From the NCBI RefSeq assembly GCF_010092985.1, contig NZ_CP048106.1, forward strand, positions 248,001 through 312,000: a stretch of 64,000 nt of DNA, in the 5' to 3' direction. This document shows positions 52,852-61,874 of the stretch, in pieces (positions within the stretch are counted from its first letter, which is position 1; every line of letters begins with the position of its first letter). The position numbers and the translations under genes are program-made. A model generated the notes under the pieces. The model worked only from the letters and a program-made list of their open reading frames with translations. It did no database searches and was not told the origin of the DNA. Source of the DNA: Pontibacter pudoricolor. Lineage in GTDB: Bacteria > Bacteroidota > Bacteroidia > Cytophagales > Hymenobacteraceae.

Positions 52852-54051
52852 TTATTGAAAAACATCCGAAAGGTTCTCCATGTATTTTTGGCCGGAGCCT
52901 GTGTTCAGCAGCAGTATCTTTTCATTACGGGAGATCATGCGGGCCTCTACTAACTTGCGTGCTGCCATCCAGACGGCGGCTCCCTCTGGGGCCACAAACA
53001 AACCTTCTGATGCTCCTAACTCCTTCAGGCCGGTTACCATTTCGGTTTCGGTAATGCTGATGGCCGTGCCACCAGACTCGTGTATTGTCTGCAACATAAG
53101 GGCTTCGCCCAGGGGGCGGGGAACTGCCAGTCCGTTGGCTATAGTTGGTTTTCCCACATAGTTCTGCGCATTAGGCTGCCGGCCCGCTAAAGTCTCGATC
53201 AGTGGCTGGCAGTTGGCGGCCTGCACGGCTACCATGCGGGGTAATTTTATAGTTGGTTCCAGCCAGCCAAGCTGCTGCATTTCGTGAAAGGCTTTCCAGA
53301 TGCCAATTAAACCGGTTCCGCCTCCGGCAGGGTAAAGTATTACATCGGGTAAGGTCCAGTTCAGCTGCTCGGCAATCTCATACCCCATGGTTTTCTTGCC
53401 TTCCAGGCGATATGGCTCTTTCAGCGTCGATACATCCAACAGGTCGCCATGCTGGTTTAGCTCTTTAACTTTTGCAGCACAGTCATTGATCAGTCCGTCT
53501 ATCAGCACCACTTCGGCGCCATACCAGTAGCATTCTTCTTTAAAAGCTTTGGGTGTGTGGCGGGGCATCACAACAACGGCACGCATACCGGCTTTGGCGC
53601 AATAGGCGGCCATTGCTACACCGGCATTACCGGCTGTAGGTATAATACAGCTTTCTACACCATGTTCCTTTGCCTTGGATATGGCCATACTTAATCCGCG
53701 TGCTTTAAAAGATCCGGTAGGGTTTTGGCCTTCGTCTTTAAGAAGCAGGGTGTTAAGCTCGTATTTTGCCGCTAAATTTTTAAGGGCAACTATAGGTGTA
53801 AATCCTTCGCCCAGGCTAACGATATTTTCCGGATGAAGTACCGGCAGCATTTCTTTGTAGCGCCACATCGTGCCTTCGCGCTGTTTCAGTTCAGATTTCG
53901 GAAAGTGGGCATCTTTTAGATAGTGTGCCAGCAGTGGTATGTGGCAGCATGGCGATACCGTTTGCTTCTGAAAAGCCGGGTGTTGGGTGCCACACCTGGA
54001 GCAGGTGAGGTTGCTGAGGTAGCTTATGCGTTGTTCAAGTATTGTTTCCAT
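52852..54051 (-). CDS. thrC: Threonine synthase
   Basis: 399 residues, a PLP enzyme forming threonine from O-phosphohomoserine. A zinc-ribbon N-terminus (TCSRCGTQHPAF, then SPCCHIPL) precedes the fold. PLP-binding Lys 117 is in NPTGSFKARGL and the phosphate loop is YPAGGGTGLIG. Other thr genes are not adjacent. The zinc ribbon and length are typical of the archaeal/Bacteroidetes-type threonine synthases; a related PLP lyase cannot be fully excluded. LysR gene lies upstream on the same strand. Confidence 0.85.
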   Translation of the reverse strand: METILEQRISYLSNLTCSRCGTQHPAFQKQTVSPCCHIPLLAHYLKDAHFPKSELKQREGTMWRYKEMLPVLHPENIVSLGEGFTPIVALKNLAAKYELNTLLLKDEGQNPTGSFKARGLSMAISKAKEHGVESCIIPTAGNAGVAMAAYCAKAGMRAVVVMPRHTPKAFKEECYWYGAEVVLIDGLINDCAAKVKELNQHGDLLDVSTLKEPYRLEGKKTMGYEIAEQLNWTLPDVILYPAGGGTGLIGIWKAFHEMQQLGWLEPTIKLPRMVAVQAANCQPLIETLAGRQPNAQNYVGKPTIANGLAVPRPLGEALMLQTIHESGGTAISITETEMVTGLKELGASEGLFVAPEGAAVWMAARKLVEARMISRNEKILLLNTGSGQKYMENLSDVFQ

Positions 54052-54117
54052 ATCTGTAACTATCTACGGCAAATAGCAGACAGGATATGACGAAACAAAA
54101 TAGCAAAGGGGAATAGG

Positions 54118-55023
54118 CTATTCCTGTTTGGAATAGTAACGTTTGGTAAACTGTATAAATCCTTTGTAAGGAAAATTGCTCTCGGTGCCTTTGCGCTGTA
54201 TAAAGTTGAAGCTGCGTTTTACCTTCAGGTCTTTTATGGCAACTTCTACCAGTTCTCCGGTTTGCAGTTCTTTCAGTACGGCCTGGCGTGGCAAAAAAGC
54301 AAGGCAGGTATCTACACGTACAAAGTTTTTCAAAGCCTCGGTGCCGCCTAACCTGATGCGTATTGGCAGCTTTCCCAGGTCAATTTTCTTTTGTTTCAGG
54401 GCATCTTCCAGCACAGCAAGCGTTCCGGAGCCATGTTCGCGCAAAGCCAGCGGTATATCATACAGGTCTTTTACCTCGAGCTGCTGCTTTTTAAGGGGGT
54501 TGCGCTCGGAACAAACGGCGATCACGTCATCTGTCAGGAAAGGGGTGTAGGTAACATTGCTTACTTTGCTAATGCCTTCCACAATACCCAGGTCCAGTTC
54601 ATGATCAAGTAAAGCTTTTAATATGTTTTCGCTGTTGCGGTTGCGGAGGGTCAGGTTTATAGTTGGGTTTTGTTGCAGATACGCTGATAGTACCGGCGGC
54701 AGAATATACAGCGAAATGGTAGTGCTGGCGCCCAGCAACATTGTTACCTGCGGCGAAAAGTTTTCGTTAAGCTTTTTAAACTCATCGTGAAGCTCGTGTT
54801 GCAGCTGCCTGGCTTTCAGTAGTTTTTCATAGAGCAGTTTGCCGGCAGGAGTAAGTATGATAGTGTTACCTAAGCGCTCAAACAGGCCGGTTTTATAATA
54901 TTCTTCCAGCGCTTTTACCTGCTTGCTTAGCGCAGACTGGCTTATAAAAAGCGTTTGGCTGGCTTTGGTAAAGCTAAGCAGCCGGGCCACTTCCATAAAT
55001 ATTACGTGCTTGTGTGAGAGCAT
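54118..55023 (-). CDS. LysR-family transcriptional regulator
   Basis: 301 residues with an N-terminal winged helix (FMEVARLLSFTKASQTLFISQSALSKQVKALEE; the helix-turn-helix is in the second half) and a periplasmic-binding-like effector domain (LGASTTISLYILPPVLS, DLGIVEGIS). It lies 66 bp upstream of thrC in the same direction, so thrC control is possible. The ligand is unknown. Confidence 0.9.
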   Translation of the reverse strand: MLSHKHVIFMEVARLLSFTKASQTLFISQSALSKQVKALEEYYKTGLFERLGNTIILTPAGKLLYEKLLKARQLQHELHDEFKKLNENFSPQVTMLLGASTTISLYILPPVLSAYLQQNPTINLTLRNRNSENILKALLDHELDLGIVEGISKVSNVTYTPFLTDDVIAVCSERNPLKKQQLEVKDLYDIPLALREHGSGTLAVLEDALKQKKIDLGKLPIRIRLGGTEALKNFVRVDTCLAFLPRQAVLKELQTGELVEVAIKDLKVKRSFNFIQRKGTESNFPYKGFIQFTKRYYSKQE

Positions 55024-55089
55024 CTCCTGGTTAACTATAAATACCTGTATTACAACTCCTGCCTGGTTAACTATACGTTTTGTTTACCG

Positions 55090-55554
55090 CTATGCCTCTG
55101 TCTTCATAAAATCAAAAGCACCTTTTCGGAGGTTAATGCCATACTCCAGATACGCTTTCAGGCAGGCCAGGAAATTGGCCCAGCCGGCAGTGTTGCCCAT
55201 CATCCAGGCTATACCTGCTTCGTTGTTATCCATTTCCTTTTCAGTGATGGTTACCACTGTGGTGTTTTCTCTGCTTGGCGCTAATGTTATTTCTACCAAC
55301 AGCGCGCTGCCATCTGTGCCATCCCAGTAATAGGAGATGTACTTGTCCTGCTCTACATTGCCAACTCGTACCGGAAAGCTTTCATCAAATTCAGGAAACT
55401 TCCAGGTAACGGTTTTGCCTTCTTCCATCGGGCCGGAGCCTTCTGAAATAAAGTAGTTCGACATTTTAGCCGGATCAACTATAGCTTCGAATACTTCGTG
55501 CACCGGTTTCAGGATTTGTATTGCTGTTTTAATTTCAAGTTTCTTGTTTTCCAT
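55090..55554 (-). CDS. SRPBCC/AHSA1-domain protein
   Basis: 154 residues with the START-like fold: IKTAIQILKPVHEVFEAIVD at the N-terminus, MEEGKTVTWKFPEFDES and MMGNTAGWANFLACLKAYLE at the C-terminus. Activity unknown. It lies 66 bp upstream of the LysR gene on the same strand. Confidence 0.85.
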   Translation of the reverse strand: MENKKLEIKTAIQILKPVHEVFEAIVDPAKMSNYFISEGSGPMEEGKTVTWKFPEFDESFPVRVGNVEQDKYISYYWDGTDGSALLVEITLAPSRENTTVVTITEKEMDNNEAGIAWMMGNTAGWANFLACLKAYLEYGINLRKGAFDFMKTEA

Positions 55555-55662
55555 GTTCGTTTATACTTGCTGCCTTAAACCATGTGGTTAGCAGGTCGCG
55601 TTCTATGTCGATTTAAGTTTTATGTGCGCATGTATTTGCCGGTACTTTCCAGCCTGCTATCA

Positions 55663-55703
55663 GGACCGTTCAGCTTTTTTAAATCAAAGAAGCTGAACGG
55701 TCC
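55663..55703. repeat. Isolated long hairpin
   Basis: Perfect 14-bp arms GGACCGTTCAGCTT/AAGCTGAACGGTCC with a 13-base T/A-rich loop. No T-run follows on either strand, so it is not an ordinary terminator. It lies 112 bases beyond the stop of the DUF2867 gene (minus strand). Confidence 0.75.
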
Positions 55704-55814
55704 CGGGTTTGAGCTGTGCCTGGTTAATCGTACTTTATATCTTGCCCAGCATAAAAGTAATTAAAAAGCAGAAAGTATTGGGTGTATGTGCCCGGGCATA
55801 ACTTTAACCCGTTG

Positions 55815-56375
55815 TTAGCGGCTGGCTGTCTTTTCGCTTTCTATCCGTTTAATCATGCCTTTCAGCATTACCGGAACGATAAGTTTATGAAAAGGCCTTA
55901 CGAACAAAAAATAAACACGCCCGAAGAGGTTATTGAATTTTACGGTCGTTGTTACCGTCAAACTTTTCCTGCCGGTGTTGTCAAGAGGTCTGTCAAGAAA
56001 TAATGAAACTCTGAAATTCAGATGTTTGTCATTCTCGCCTAATACTACCTCGTTCTCTGTCTTGTTATACACTTTAAAAAGGCCGAGCTGATCACCTGGT
56101 TCGCATTTAAAATTGTCACGCTGTTTCTGCCTGTCGCTTACCTGCCCTGATGTTTTTAACCCAAAGAGCCCGACAATTTTGTTTCTTATTGCGAATAGCG
56201 TACTCCCTACTTTAGACTTGCCCGAAAAAAACAAAACCCCAATTTTTGTTGAGTCAATGGTCTCTTCATCGTCAGAAAAAAAACTTCGGTAACTGTCTAT
56301 ATAGTCAAACAATTCACTGTCTTTTTTTAATATGGATGTATCAGGAATTCTGTGTGTGTTACCACTGCTTTTCAT
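55815..56375 (-). CDS. DUF2867-family protein
   Basis: 186 residues. GSTLFAIRNKIVGLFGLKT and DQLGLFKVYNKTENEVVLGE are typical of DUF2867, a family often found with flavin oxidoreductase-like proteins. No enzyme motif is evident. The 3' end continues directly into TAACAACGGG, the start of a cassette-like spacer. First gene of the A+T-rich minus-strand run. Confidence 0.75.
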   Translation of the reverse strand: MKSSGNTHRIPDTSILKKDSELFDYIDSYRSFFSDDEETIDSTKIGVLFFSGKSKVGSTLFAIRNKIVGLFGLKTSGQVSDRQKQRDNFKCEPGDQLGLFKVYNKTENEVVLGENDKHLNFRVSLFLDRPLDNTGRKSLTVTTTVKFNNLFGRVYFLFVRPFHKLIVPVMLKGMIKRIESEKTASR

Positions 56376-56433
56376 GGGTCATTCTGTTTAGTAAATCAGG
56401 TCATTTTCAATGATTGTTACCGGTTCTATTTAT

Positions 56434-57051
56434 TCATTTCCCAATTAAAACCTCGTATTCTTTTGGAATTTTTACACCGTTAAAATGATTCGTGAGTCCG
56501 AAAAATTTCACAATGGTTAGGATAATCCCGAAGGCCATTATTGCAATAGATTGTCTGTTTGGTGACAAACCCAGAATAGTCTGTTTCATTTTCTTACTAT
56601 GAATGGAAGCCAGGTGCCCGAAAAATGAAACTATAGCAAGTCCGTAATAAGGTATAAAAAACAAGTTAAAGGGAAACGTATTCAATCCTGCTACTCCAAA
56701 ATAAAAGTTTGTGTCCAGGTGCAGGAAAAATCGTCCGCCTAGAACGGCACTTAAATGGATTATGAAAAAAACCGCCAGGTAAAGCCCTGTCCAGATTTGT
56801 AGTTTCTCAAATGGGGTAGCTGCTGTTTTTACGTTTTTACTGAAGAGCTTCAGCCCTGAAAGTATTTGCACAAATACGGCGAACATCAAAATCGCTTCTA
56901 TAAAAATGTTCCGATAAATGACCCGCAAAGCATTCATCATTTCAATATGGCTGGCAGCTCCCCAGATGCTCAGAACATGATTAAATAAATGAACACCGAC
57001 AAATGTTAGTATTACCAGGCCTGATAGGTAGTGAATTCTATTTGTTCTCAT
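56434..57051 (-). CDS. Membrane protein with His-bearing helices
   Basis: 205 residues with about five helices (YLSGLVILTFVGVHLFNHVL, IEAILMFAVFVQILSGL, GLYLAVFFIIHLSAVLGG, FPFNLFFIPYYGLAIVSFF and AIMAFGIILTIVKFFG). His residues sit inside helices 1 and 3 (VHLFNH, FIIHLS), a pattern like cytochrome b subunits such as SdhC, so heme binding is possible (inference). No family is recognised with certainty. It lies in the A+T-rich accessory run. Confidence 0.6.
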   Translation of the reverse strand: MRTNRIHYLSGLVILTFVGVHLFNHVLSIWGAASHIEMMNALRVIYRNIFIEAILMFAVFVQILSGLKLFSKNVKTAATPFEKLQIWTGLYLAVFFIIHLSAVLGGRFFLHLDTNFYFGVAGLNTFPFNLFFIPYYGLAIVSFFGHLASIHSKKMKQTILGLSPNRQSIAIMAFGIILTIVKFFGLTNHFNGVKIPKEYEVLIGK

Positions 57052-57138
57052 AGTTGATGCACTCGTTTAGTGGGGTGTATGTACACTAAACTTAACAGTC
57101 TCTTATAAATGGCGGCGAGGTTGGTAGTTTATACAATG

Positions 57139-57900
57139 TTAGCAATCGCCCTTTATTTCAAGGTTAAAGTGTTCCCTGAGTTTGAGTTCGAATAGTTCCT
57201 CTTCAAATTCTGTTATTTTTTCAGTGCCGCCATCCGTGATCTTGATCTGGTTGTTACTAAGCGTTTTCCGACCGTTCCGGGTAACTATAGATACCACCTT
57301 TTTATGTGTAAAATGAGACTTCTGGCTTGTTTGATGGAATTCACACATCCCCTTGAACTCCAGGAACTCCCTTTCTTTTAGAGAAAACAAATACTGGGGA
57401 ATCAGATTCCCGTTTTCAACCAGGTTTATTCTAAGATAATCGTCATGGGCCTTGTCAAACCTGAATAATCCAAACTCGTCGCTAAGGTCAACATCAGGTG
57501 CTATCTCCAGTGGGCTGTAAGAGAACTTTCCAAAGCCCACATCTACCAGGTACTTCTTTCCATCTACCTTGGCTACAATAGCTAAATGGTCGTATTCTTC
57601 TCCGTAAAACCCGTCTTTGGAATGCACCCTGCCTGAAATCATCTGTACATCAAACCCTAAGCGCTTAAGTAGGTGGTAAAACAATCCGTTCAATTCATAG
57701 CAGAACCCGCCTCTGCGATTGATGACTATCTTCTTATAGATGGAGGCAATGTCTAATCTTATCTTATTTTTATAATGGATGTCCAGGTTCTCAAAAGGTA
57801 CGCTCAATAAATGAGCAGCCTGAAGATCGAAAAGTACCTCCCTGCTTACAGAAACCTGGCTCTTATAGTTTATCCTGTCAAGATATAACTGAATGTCCAT
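57139..57900 (-). CDS. Arylamine N-acetyltransferase
   Basis: 253 residues. The Cys-His-Asp triad is Cys 67 (NRRGGFCYELN), His 105 (YDHLAIV) and Asp 120 (YLVDVGFG). It acetylates arylamines with acetyl-CoA. The length is normal. Its start overlaps the end of the flavin-reductase gene by 23 bp. Its stop is within TAACATT, the start of a spacer. Confidence 0.9.
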   Translation of the reverse strand: MDIQLYLDRINYKSQVSVSREVLFDLQAAHLLSVPFENLDIHYKNKIRLDIASIYKKIVINRRGGFCYELNGLFYHLLKRLGFDVQMISGRVHSKDGFYGEEYDHLAIVAKVDGKKYLVDVGFGKFSYSPLEIAPDVDLSDEFGLFRFDKAHDDYLRINLVENGNLIPQYLFSLKEREFLEFKGMCEFHQTSQKSHFTHKKVVSIVTRNGRKTLSNNQIKITDGGTEKITEFEEELFELKLREHFNLEIKGDC

Positions 57901-58402
57901 CCTTTATAAGCTTTAAAAATTCATTCACCCCGGCTTCGTGAACTATAGGAAGGCCATTCTCCTCCACAAAATACATGTTTGCCATATAGGTCATGCCTAA
58001 ATACTTTGCTGTTTCTATAAAGGGCATATAGAACCCCTCTTTTAACTCTTGATCACAACCGCAACAAATAACAGCCATCTCCATTCCCCGCAACTTTCGG
58101 CCAGTTTCTTTCTCTGTTTTCAAACAATCTGAAAGTCGGTCGAAGAAGATTTTCATTGTCCCGCTCATGGCATACCAATATACTGGAGTTGCAAAAACAA
58201 TGATCTGATAGCATTCTACTATATGCCTGATCAAAGGGAGGAAATCGTCATCCTTGTTTTTAAACTCATAGTCGAACTCACCTATAGTTTTGGTTTTCAG
58301 ATCTATGATTGGGAAATTGGTTCTTGCGCCAATAAGAGAAGCTATTTTCATTGTAGTCCCGTCACTGTTAGAACTGCCTACGATTATGATTCCTTTCTTC
58401 AT
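57878..58402 (-). CDS. NADPH-dependent FMN reductase/flavodoxin-like protein
   Basis: 174 residues with the flavodoxin fold. GIIIVGSSNSDGTTMKIASL is the FMN phosphate loop (SxxxGxT-like) and FATPVYWYAMSGTMKIFFD the FMN isoalloxazine loop. CCGCDQEL has three Cys. It probably reduces quinones or flavins. First of a two-gene unit with NAT. Confidence 0.85.
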   Translation of the reverse strand: MKKGIIIVGSSNSDGTTMKIASLIGARTNFPIIDLKTKTIGEFDYEFKNKDDDFLPLIRHIVECYQIIVFATPVYWYAMSGTMKIFFDRLSDCLKTEKETGRKLRGMEMAVICCGCDQELKEGFYMPFIETAKYLGMTYMANMYFVEENGLPIVHEAGVNEFLKLIKDGHSVIS

Positions 58403-58557
58403 TTAGTTTTAAATTCCTGTTTTTAGGTTGCTGCTAGCGGTTTTGTATGTGAGGAGAGCAAGGCTTAGCCGAAACTTGACTTATGTGCCGTGATAGCGGT
58501 TCGATATTTACTCAATCTTCATCACACCAACAGTAAAGGTTTTTATTTTACCCGTGA

Positions 58558-58920
58558 TCATTTGGCAGACAGTACTTTTATAGCTTCGGACAGAGAAGTA
58601 ACAAAGTTGATTTGCTTGCCTTTGTTGCTTTCAATAATGAAGTCATGCACACTCTTGCGGGTATATTTGGAGAAATCGCCAACGATGGCCAGGCGAACAC
58701 GATAATTGGAAAACTTTTGAAGTATTTCGCCTGCAATTCCGTTTTTGAGGTCAAAAAAATCAGGTGTAATGTTCTTCTCGTGAATTATTATTCTATCAAA
58801 GTCCTGATAGTAAATGCTTCCCAATAAATCTATTCCGTCTTCAATGTTATTTATTATCGTATCTGCCGAAATTACTTCAGCAATTTTAGTGTCGTTTATA
58901 GCATGGGTTTCTATTTTCAT
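58558..58920 (-). CDS. DUF4180-family protein
   Basis: 120 residues from the ATG at 58920; an in-frame upstream Met would include unrelated spacer sequence. DLLGSIYYQDFDRIIIHEKN and LAIVGDFSKYTRKSVHDFI match DUF4180, a small alpha/beta family of unknown function. Cassette-like spacers flank it on both sides. Confidence 0.8.
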   Translation of the reverse strand: MKIETHAINDTKIAEVISADTIINNIEDGIDLLGSIYYQDFDRIIIHEKNITPDFFDLKNGIAGEILQKFSNYRVRLAIVGDFSKYTRKSVHDFIIESNKGKQINFVTSLSEAIKVLSAK

Positions 58921-59001
58921 TTTGTCTGTTGTTTTGGCAGGGCTACAGCGGGCTTGTACAGGCACGCCATTAGGTGGGGTTTAGGTCTTGTCAGGGGTAA
59001 G

Positions 59002-60828
59002 TTATTTTTCGCTATTGCCATTTATAAAAGCCTTAACCTCTTGTTTTAGAACCTGCTTATTTGTGAATGTATCAATTAAATGCCCTTCATCGTTGAACAC
59101 TACTAACTTAACCTTTTTGCCTGACTCTTTAGCTTTGTTATAGAAAGCTACTGCATTAAGGTCATAAGGGATTTGGGTGTCTTCTTTCCCAGCTATAATC
59201 AGCAACGGCGCTTTAAGCCGCTCGATATTCTCCAAAGGAGAGAACTCCTCATACTTAGCTTTAAGCTCAGCAGGCATTCCTCCCATTCCAAAAGGTAAGC
59301 CGGCCATCGACTTCCGCTCTGCCTGCTTAATCCAATCTGCGGCTCCATTTATAGCTATTCCACCTGAAAATAATGAAGAGTGCGTCAGGTAATAATACAC
59401 CATGGTAGCACCGTGGCTATGTCCAAGGGCAATTATTCTGTTCTGGTCTATAGAGTAGGTACTGCTTAACTCATGGATGAGCTTCTCAGTATCTTCGAGT
59501 TGGAGTTTGCCATAGTTGTCAGTTTGTCTCTCATAATCAATTCCCCTTGTGTTCGGGAAAGATATGATGTACCCTTGATCAAGATAATCAAATACAACAT
59601 CATTTAGAAAGTAGCCAAAGTCTGGGTATGAGGTATTGTAGCCTCCGTATGGCACAACGAGCAGTGGATACTTTTTCTCGCTAAGCGGCATGAAGGCCTT
59701 TGGAAAATAAATTTGACTAGAAGTAGAATCCCCGTCTAAATTTCCGTACCAATAAGTTACATGCTCATATTCCTGCAGTCGGTTTTTGCCGCTAAAGCTA
59801 TAAAGGAAGTTAATTTCCCCAACTCTGTCCCCTTCAACCACAGTTTTTAAAAGAGACTTCGGTTGTTTGGGTGACTCGGTTAAAAAATAAAGCTGTCTCT
59901 TTTTCGGGTCACCATTATAGCTTAAGTACCCAGCCCCGTTTCCAACTATAATCTTCTTTGTTTGGTCAGCCAAGTTATAAATACCTATTCTGCTTTTGCC
60001 GCTTTTTGTATCCGTATACAGAATGCTTTTCTTGTTGTAGAAGGCGACAGGTTTCTCATTTGAAGAAAGCTTAAGTGCTGGCCCTTCTTTTAAGCCTTTG
60101 CGTCTGTCAAATATTAACACTTTAGTGTTGTTCCCGCTATCGATAGCAAGGAGGTGTGTGCCATCGTCAGACCATTTCAGCTCCGAAAAAAAGCTGCCGT
60201 TGTACAAGCCTGTTTTAGCTAGTACTTCCCCGCTTCCTGGTTTGATGATGGTTATCTTAGTTTGTGGAGTGTTGTCAGTAAAGTTATATGAGGCATAGGC
60301 TACATACTTTTGATCCTTTGATATGGAGACATTACTGACATGCAGCGGCGAATCTGTTAGTTGCCTGATTTCCCCGCTCTTTATGTTGAGCCTGAAGAGC
60401 TGGCTAGGAATTGATGGCTGATTTTTCAGCCCAGCAGAAAAGAACAGTTCATCTTGATTATTGACAGCAGTTTGCTGGATTAGATAGAACTGGAATAACG
60501 AGAGAGAGTCCAGGTATTTGTGGTGTAAAAGCTTTGTAGTTTGTGCCTTGCAACTGTATAGGTTAATATTTTCGCCTTTCTCATAGATAAGGCTTTCTGA
60601 ATCAGAAGTCCAGGTCAGGAATCGTTGGTTGCCATTATCTCTTAAGCCGCTGTCTATGAATACCGGTTTCTCTGCTATTGCTATATTTTTAATGAAAAGA
60701 GAGTCTCTGCCTTTGATAAAAGCTATTTTCTTCGCGTCTCGGCTTAGCACAATGTCGGAGATGCTTTGAGCACTTAATGTGCTGCCAATAAACAGCCAGA
60801 GTATAATAACTAACCCTTTCTTTTTCAT
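59002..60828 (-). CDS. S9-family prolyl oligopeptidase-like serine peptidase
   Basis: 608 residues from ATG 60828. The signal peptide is KGLVIILWLFIGSTLSAQ; the longer frame to 60963 would add spacer. The N-terminal 350 residues are a beta-propeller (DSESLIYEKGENINLYSCKA-like strands), and the C-terminal domain has GHSHG (nucleophile Ser), AGKEDTQIPYD (Asp) and NDEGHLID (His). It cleaves peptides in the periplasm. Located in the A+T-rich run. Confidence 0.88.
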   Translation of the reverse strand: MKKKGLVIILWLFIGSTLSAQSISDIVLSRDAKKIAFIKGRDSLFIKNIAIAEKPVFIDSGLRDNGNQRFLTWTSDSESLIYEKGENINLYSCKAQTTKLLHHKYLDSLSLFQFYLIQQTAVNNQDELFFSAGLKNQPSIPSQLFRLNIKSGEIRQLTDSPLHVSNVSISKDQKYVAYASYNFTDNTPQTKITIIKPGSGEVLAKTGLYNGSFFSELKWSDDGTHLLAIDSGNNTKVLIFDRRKGLKEGPALKLSSNEKPVAFYNKKSILYTDTKSGKSRIGIYNLADQTKKIIVGNGAGYLSYNGDPKKRQLYFLTESPKQPKSLLKTVVEGDRVGEINFLYSFSGKNRLQEYEHVTYWYGNLDGDSTSSQIYFPKAFMPLSEKKYPLLVVPYGGYNTSYPDFGYFLNDVVFDYLDQGYIISFPNTRGIDYERQTDNYGKLQLEDTEKLIHELSSTYSIDQNRIIALGHSHGATMVYYYLTHSSLFSGGIAINGAADWIKQAERKSMAGLPFGMGGMPAELKAKYEEFSPLENIERLKAPLLIIAGKEDTQIPYDLNAVAFYNKAKESGKKVKLVVFNDEGHLIDTFTNKQVLKQEVKAFINGNSEK

Positions 60829-60846
60829 TAAAGGAATTAAATCTTT

Positions 60847-60979
60847 GCCTAACGGTTTAAATCTTTGCATTGGGTGGGTTTCGGAGTACAAAACTGTCAA
60901 TAAACTCTGATCTTGAATAAAAGTATTAAACTCCAGGTTTACACGGCACTGCGTCTGACGCAAAACCCGTGTTAAAGGC
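60847..60979. other. attC-like spacer (133 bp)
   Basis: The plus strand begins GCCTAACGGTTT, a match to the RYYYAAC core, and ends GTTAAAGGC. The ends are partly complementary (GCCT-AAC-GG-TTT-TTGC). An internal hairpin has ACACGG/CCGTGT and TGCGTC/GACGCA arms. It separates the S9 gene from the NTase pseudogene. Structure is like an integron attC site; no integrase is in the window. Confidence 0.35.
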
Positions 60980-60989
60980 AGCCTTTCTT

Positions 60990-61772
60990 TTACTTTCTAT
61001 GCTCAATTTCATCAAAATAATTCATCACTTTTTTGTCGGTGTCGTTTTGTAAAATCACATTACAGTCAAACAGTTCTCTCCTTAGTTGTCTGTATAACGT
61101 TACGGCGTTTCTCAAACTGTTAAATAATGATTGTCTGTCGTATGTTGGAATTGTGAGTTTTAGATTTGCTAAATCTTCACTTTCTAAATCTGTTTCTACT
61201 TTCCTAACGCCACGAGGTAAATTGCCGTTTTTGATGTGAAGCAATGGTCCAAAAACAACTATTCGAAGGAAACCCATAAAGTCGTGTGCTTCAAGATATT
61301 CACCACGTCCGATTTTTAGTAAAGCATAATGTACCTAGGTCCAGAATCTGTCTTCAATCCATTGATAGTCGGGGTATGGGAACTGTGCTTGAGAATTACT
61401 TATTGCTCTTTCAAGTTGTCTGTTTTTGTCTATTAGCAGCGCAGGTGTTTCAATACGTGAGTGAAACTCGTCAAGAGTCACAAATTTTATGTCAACGTGT
61501 AAAAGTGGGTTGTCATAAAGACAAATTAAAACTCTTGGTTCTCCGACGTGTTCTCCTGTAAATCCTGATAGAAAATCCCCCAATCTTTTCGCATAGTCAA
61601 GCATCAGGTTTTTATCGTTAGAAATCTTTTGCTTGGTTACAAGAATTAGGTCAAGGTCAGAAAACTCATCTATTTCATTTGTCAGCCACGAACCAGCAAC
61701 AGCCAAACCAATAACATTCTCGTCTGGCTCTAAAATTGTCTTGGCTTTGTCAGCAAATTCCCGTTGTATCAT
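60990..61772 (-). pseudogene. Nucleotidyltransferase-fold protein interrupted by a stop codon
   Basis: A 260-codon frame on the minus strand split by one TAG (61337-61335). The N-terminal part has the nucleotidyltransferase signature GSWLTNEIDEFSDLDLILV and a long helical tail. After the stop the same frame continues as VHYALLKIGRGEYLEAHDF and MGFLRIVVFGPLLHI to the end, with no indel. FWT-stop-VHYALLK suggests TGG (Trp) became TAG. It may be a pseudogene or a sequencing error; readthrough is unlikely. Kanamycin-nucleotidyltransferase-like families have this layout. Confidence 0.75.
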
Positions 61773-61874
61773 TTTGTTAGTTACTGTCTGTTAAGGCTGC
61801 CTACGAGCTTGGGATATGGTGCTATTTAATGCGCCATAAGTTTTGTTGGCGTATCGTTTTTCATCTTTTATTCA
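61773..61874. other. Spacer between two broken genes
   Basis: About 100 bp with CGCCAACAAAAC and TAGGCAGCCTTAACAG words on the minus strand, similar to other spacers in this run. No gene. Confidence 0.4.

Noticed and set aside
60990..61277. Independent small gene downstream of the nucleotidyltransferase
   Set aside because: It is in the same frame as, and continuous with, the upstream part after one TAG, so it is treated as one broken gene.
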